Shown here: positions 60,742 to 64,000 of the stretch, piece by piece
How the letters are laid out: each line of letters opens with the position of its first letter
Position numbering within the stretch: the first letter of the stretch is position 1
Source of the DNA: Haliclona indistincta
Lineage: Eukaryota > Porifera > Demospongiae > Haplosclerida > Chalinidae
Assembly: GCA_964017065.1 (NCBI GenBank)
Contig: OZ024783.1
Coordinates: forward strand, 4,657,399 to 4,721,398
Direction: 5' to 3'
Length of the DNA: 64,000 nt
Position numbers and translations under genes: made by a program
Notes under the pieces: generated by a model
What the model saw: the letters and a program-made list of their open reading frames with translations, nothing else
Told to the model about the DNA's origin: nothing
Databases searched by the model: none

Positions 60742-62258
60742 ATGTTTTCACACTTCGTGTTTTTAGGTCTGCTGTGGATGGTTGCTGGTGTTTCTGCCGC
60801 TGCTGCACCACCGTTACGAAACCCAATATCGTTTTCGTTTTCGTTGACGACTGGGGATATGCTGACGTTGGATTCCGCAATCCAGCCATCAAGACTCCTA
60901 ATTTTGACATGCTGGTTAAAACTGGTCTTCTCCTTGATCGTCAATATGTGTTCAAGTACTGTTCTCCTTCAAGAGCATCCTTCCTCACTGGTAGGTGGCC
61001 TCACCACGCTCATCAGTGGAACCCTGGTAACAACATGTTAATTGGAGCTAATCTTAAGATGACGATGATACCAGCCAAGCTGAAACAAGCTGGCTATGCC
61101 ACACACATGGTGGGTAAGTGGCATGAAGGTTTTGCTGAGCCAGGATATCTTCCAATAAATCGTGGCTTTGACACTTCGTCGGGGTTTTTATGTGGAGCCG
61201 AAGACCATTTTAATGAATCCATTGGCTGTGCCATCGATTACTGGAAGAATGATGCCGTTGACCCAAGGAATGGTACATATGATTCCTTCATCTATCGTGA
61301 TGATCTAACTGAAATATTTAAAGCACATGACTCCAGCATACCAATGTTCCTGTACCTTCCACTGCACAATGTGCATGGACCAATTCAGGCACCAGAGAAG
61401 TGGATCAACATGTACGCTGCTAACTCAACATGTGATACCCGTCGTACCTACCAAGCTATGGTGAGTGTGGCAGACAATGTGACAGGTCATGTTGTAGAAT
61501 TGATGAAGTCTAAGGGAATGTGGGACAACACGATCATGGTAGTGATGTCTGACAATGGAGGAGCTCCATGCCAGGGCAGTAACTATCCATTAAAAAGATC
61601 TAAAATGGGATTCTTTCAAGGTGGTGTCAGAGCTTTGGCATTTGCTAGCGGTGGAGTGATACCTGAGAACATGCGTGGTAAATCAACACAAGGATTCATC
61701 CATGTAGCCGACTGGTACACTACATTCTGTAAGCTTGCAGGTGTAGACCCATCAGACAGTGGACCAGGCAAGTTTCCTGTGGATGGTGTAGACATTTGGC
61801 CGATCATATCCGGTGAGAACAGCACCAGTCCACATGACCATATAATGCTCGGCTTCAATTACACGTACAGTAAAACAAGCACAGAGGTTGGTGCTATCAT
61901 AATGGGGGATTACAAGCTTATCATTGGTAAGCAAGCAACTAATTGTGATGTTAATATGTGGTCGCCCCTTGATTATCCGTGTACTGATGGGCCTGTGGGG
62001 GAAAACTGTGATCCATATTGTCTGTTTAACATCATTGAAGACCCTGGGGAGCATAAAAATCTTGCTGACGAAGAGAAAGATATTCTAAACAAGGTTCTTG
62101 ATCGCTATAACGAATACTCCAAAGAGCCAAGAGAGATGCAGGACCATGGCTGTCATGGAATGGGAGATGGTGTGTGTCCATCTGATCCTATGGATGATGT
62201 ATGTAACTATATGAAACAACATGGTGGATACTGGAGACCATGGCGAAATCTAGAATAG
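60742..62258 (+). CDS. Arylsulfatase (type I, arylsulfatase B-like)
   Basis: Single-exon sulfatase that hydrolyses sulfate esters, normally in the lysosome or outside the cell. The open frame 60774-62258 (494 codons) begins close to PNIVFVFVDDWG (metal-binding Asp pair). It contains the formylglycine motif CSPSRASFLTG at codon 63 of this frame, MVGKWHEGF, VMSDNGGAPCQG and a Cys-rich C-terminus. Residues before KPNIV are odd in this frame (MDGCWCFCRCC). Overlapping it, the ATG at 60742 opens a good signal peptide (MFSHFVFLGLLWMVAGVSA) in another frame. The secretion signal and the enzyme are therefore separated by a one-base deletion near 60800-60815, which is either a real disabling mutation or a sequencing error. 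A dead fragment of a close paralogue lies at 2078-2345. Confidence 0.88.
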
Positions 62259-62519
62259 TATCTTTAAACCTTTTTGGTGCAGCTGCGGTTATTGTATGCG
62301 ACTTAATGTTATACTTCAATTCTTGTATAATAACACATCTGCTACATTGTCTGAAAAGTTTTTTAATAACCACAAATATCGAAAGCAGTTTAGTAAGGGG
62401 GTAACATTACACATGTACAGCTACATTTCCTTCTACTCTTTTCAAAATATTTATTCCAACCTTATACTTTCATTTGTAAAATGTTTCATATACTGTGTTT
62501 GTGATTTTTTCAAGTGCTG

Positions 62520-62570
62520 CACGCTGGGAGAGAGAGAGAGAGTGTGGGATTAAGAAACATGCATGCTCTT
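62520..62570. repeat. Short GA tract in sulfatase 3' flank
   Basis: GAGAGAGAGAGAG at 62528-62541, about 270 bases after the stop. 62259-62520 is AT-rich 3' flank. Confidence 0.6.
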
Positions 62571-62635
62571 CAAGCAAGGTGCACTGCTGCTCTGCAAGTA
62601 AAATGTATAGTACGTATACATGCCACTGAAAGATA

Positions 62636-62832
62636 TTAGGGAGACACGGTAGTATCTCCCTATGTAGGGTTGAACGAGAAAACAAGATGGCGGCTACATA
62701 CAATGTATTAGCGTTCAAACGCTGATATTTCGCCTGGTGATGAATTGTATACGTCAAAAGACTCCTAAAGCTGCTCTCTAGCGTTGCCCCATCTTACAGT
62801 AGCAAGGAGATCGCTCGAAATTGTTACTAAAG
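62636..62832. mobile_element. Palindromic-tip element, 5' part running into the assembly gap
   Basis: Left tip TTAGGGAGACACGGTAGT is slightly diverged. The body then matches 34457 onward to CTCGAAATTGTTACTAAAG, where the gap begins. The 65 bases before the tip match 23080-23145, which lack the element. Confidence 0.85.
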
Positions 62833-63032
62833 NNNNNNNNNNNNNNNNNNNNNNNNNNNNNNNNNNNNNNNNNNNNNNNNNNNNNNNNNNNNNNNNNNNN
62901 NNNNNNNNNNNNNNNNNNNNNNNNNNNNNNNNNNNNNNNNNNNNNNNNNNNNNNNNNNNNNNNNNNNNNNNNNNNNNNNNNNNNNNNNNNNNNNNNNNNN
63001 NNNNNNNNNNNNNNNNNNNNNNNNNNNNNNNN
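62833..63032. other. Assembly gap (200 N)
   Basis: Exactly 200 unknown bases, probably a fixed-size placeholder. The sequence after the gap does not continue the element; it resembles 15035-15130 (GTGATA...GAGCAAGCT...CATAGCCAGTGTACAGTG). Confidence 0.99.
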
Positions 63033-63419
63033 TGCACTAGCCGTGATAAATAACATACACTGAGCAAGCTGGTGATTAGAAATGGAGGGGTTTGACAAAA
63101 CCTTCACCATAGCCAGTGTACAGTGTATAGTACAATATACATGTACCATAATAATAATAATCGTTATAATTATTATGATAATAATAATTGAGCAATCTGG
63201 ATTGAATCCGGATAGCCTCTTGTTTACACGCAGTTCGATCCAGATTGTAGGTGTCAGCTATATAGTATGTTCTTTAGTATCTTTACACCCAATAAAATGG
63301 AAACTTTTTCGTTTGAAGGCACAAACTACATACCATTGTGTGACATTTGCAATTGTATTCACTAGTGCATGTCTTAGCCGAGGGTGAATACCTACTGTAC
63401 ATGTATGAGTCGATCTTGG

Positions 63420-63860
63420 TTTTGCATGTGCAGTGAACCATTTGATGTCATCAGCACAGTGTTTACAGTAGTACTGTATATCTTTAGTGGTTGGCACAGT
63501 TTTGATGTTGGTTCCAAACCACCAGACTTGATTCCTGTGACTGTTTATTCAGAGAGAATGCTTCCTCTTGTTGTTTTGTATATTAACATGACAGTATGTT
63601 CAGTATGCACATTCACATTCAGTATGCTCATTCACATTCAGTATGCACATTCACATTCAGTATGCACATTCAGTATGTACAAGAATGCACTAGTGATAAC
63701 GTACATGTATCAGTCCACTCAGTTACTATATAGTTCGGCTTGTCACAGATACATAGTAAGCAAGTGGGACAATAGCATCATGGATAATCACCATGAACGT
63801 TCTTCTTTGTTAACAAATGGTGCTTATAGTAATGCTTTTACTGCAAGATCTGATACATAG
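63420..63860 (+). other. Possible 3' exons of an unrecognised gene
   Basis: After a possible acceptor (TGTGCAG, 63426-63432) the frame reads EPFDVISTVFTVVLYIFSGW and RMLPLVVLYINMTV, hydrophobic and weakly reminiscent of an amino-acid permease membrane segment. It then meets a tandem repeat. A later stretch reads DNHHERSSLLTNGAYSNAF and ends RSDT-stop at 63858-63860, followed by AATAAA-type sequence near 63903. The two parts might be successive exons of one gene. I cannot confirm the splice sites or family. Confidence 0.3.
63590..63680. repeat. Tandem ACATTCAGTATGCAC repeats
   Basis: Units of 18-21 bases such as ATTCACATTCAGTATGC, repeated about four times, partly degenerate. Confidence 0.85.
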
Positions 63861-64000
63861 CATTCTGCTGTGTGTACCAGATGGAGCTTTTTGTGAAATA
63901 GAAAATAAATCAAATACAATACAATTATTCATAGTGGAGTTATAGCACATAATTAACAAGTCATTATTGTACCATAATACCTCAATTTTAAATATCAGCT

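Overview
The window looks like nuclear DNA from an early-branching animal. It has intron-rich genes of typically metazoan families (tomosyn, SIN3, cadherin, a TRP-type channel, death-domain and Roc-GTPase proteins), short introns with GT/AG ends, long (GA)n and (TGAG)n tracts, and a very heavy load of small inverted-repeat transposons. A demosponge such as Amphimedon fits best. That is inference from content; no ribosomal or mitochondrial marker is present. Positions 62833-63032 are a 200-base assembly gap.

Layout. 1-2047: a degraded partial copy of a tomosyn-like gene, followed by a sulfatase fragment (2078-2345) and a transposon piece. 3275-13354 (minus): a nine-exon gene that I assembled by hand. 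Every exon phase matches and the total is 4872 coding bases (1623 residues). The order is ankyrin repeats, Roc GTPase, COR, Ser/Pro linker, ZU5, UPA-like region, death domain and a C-terminal membrane anchor. 14441-19271 (minus): the 3' part of a tomosyn gene ending in its R-SNARE motif. 19358-22880: broken fragments related to the big gene. 24202-27138 (minus): a second Roc-type GTPase with a death domain (846 residues). 30120-33235 (minus): a SIN3-like gene carrying PAH1, with a 700-base foldback element sitting inside one coding exon. 34-43 kb: almost entirely nested transposons. 44340-46221 (plus): a cadherin whose 5' half is decayed and whose 3' half is intact. 46988-48033: nested inverted-repeat elements. 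48773-54329 (minus): a TRP-like channel with an unfamiliar threefold repeat module before its ankyrin region. 54547-59520: more transposons and a decayed OTU-like gene. 60742-62258 (plus): an arylsulfatase.

The two death-domain GTPases and the pseudogene between them form a local family, probably for adaptor-type signalling through death-fold contacts. The membrane tail survives in the pseudogene copy, so it is an ancestral part of that family.

Transposons explain most of the non-genic DNA. Recognisable families are: (1) an element with a self-complementary tip and a long internal hairpin (at least seven copies); (2) foldbacks bounded by TTAA; (3) a 497-base TTAA element with three full copies; (4) a tRNA-derived SINE; (5) several longer inverted-repeat elements. 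Paralogous empty sites inside the window prove at least one TTAA insertion directly.
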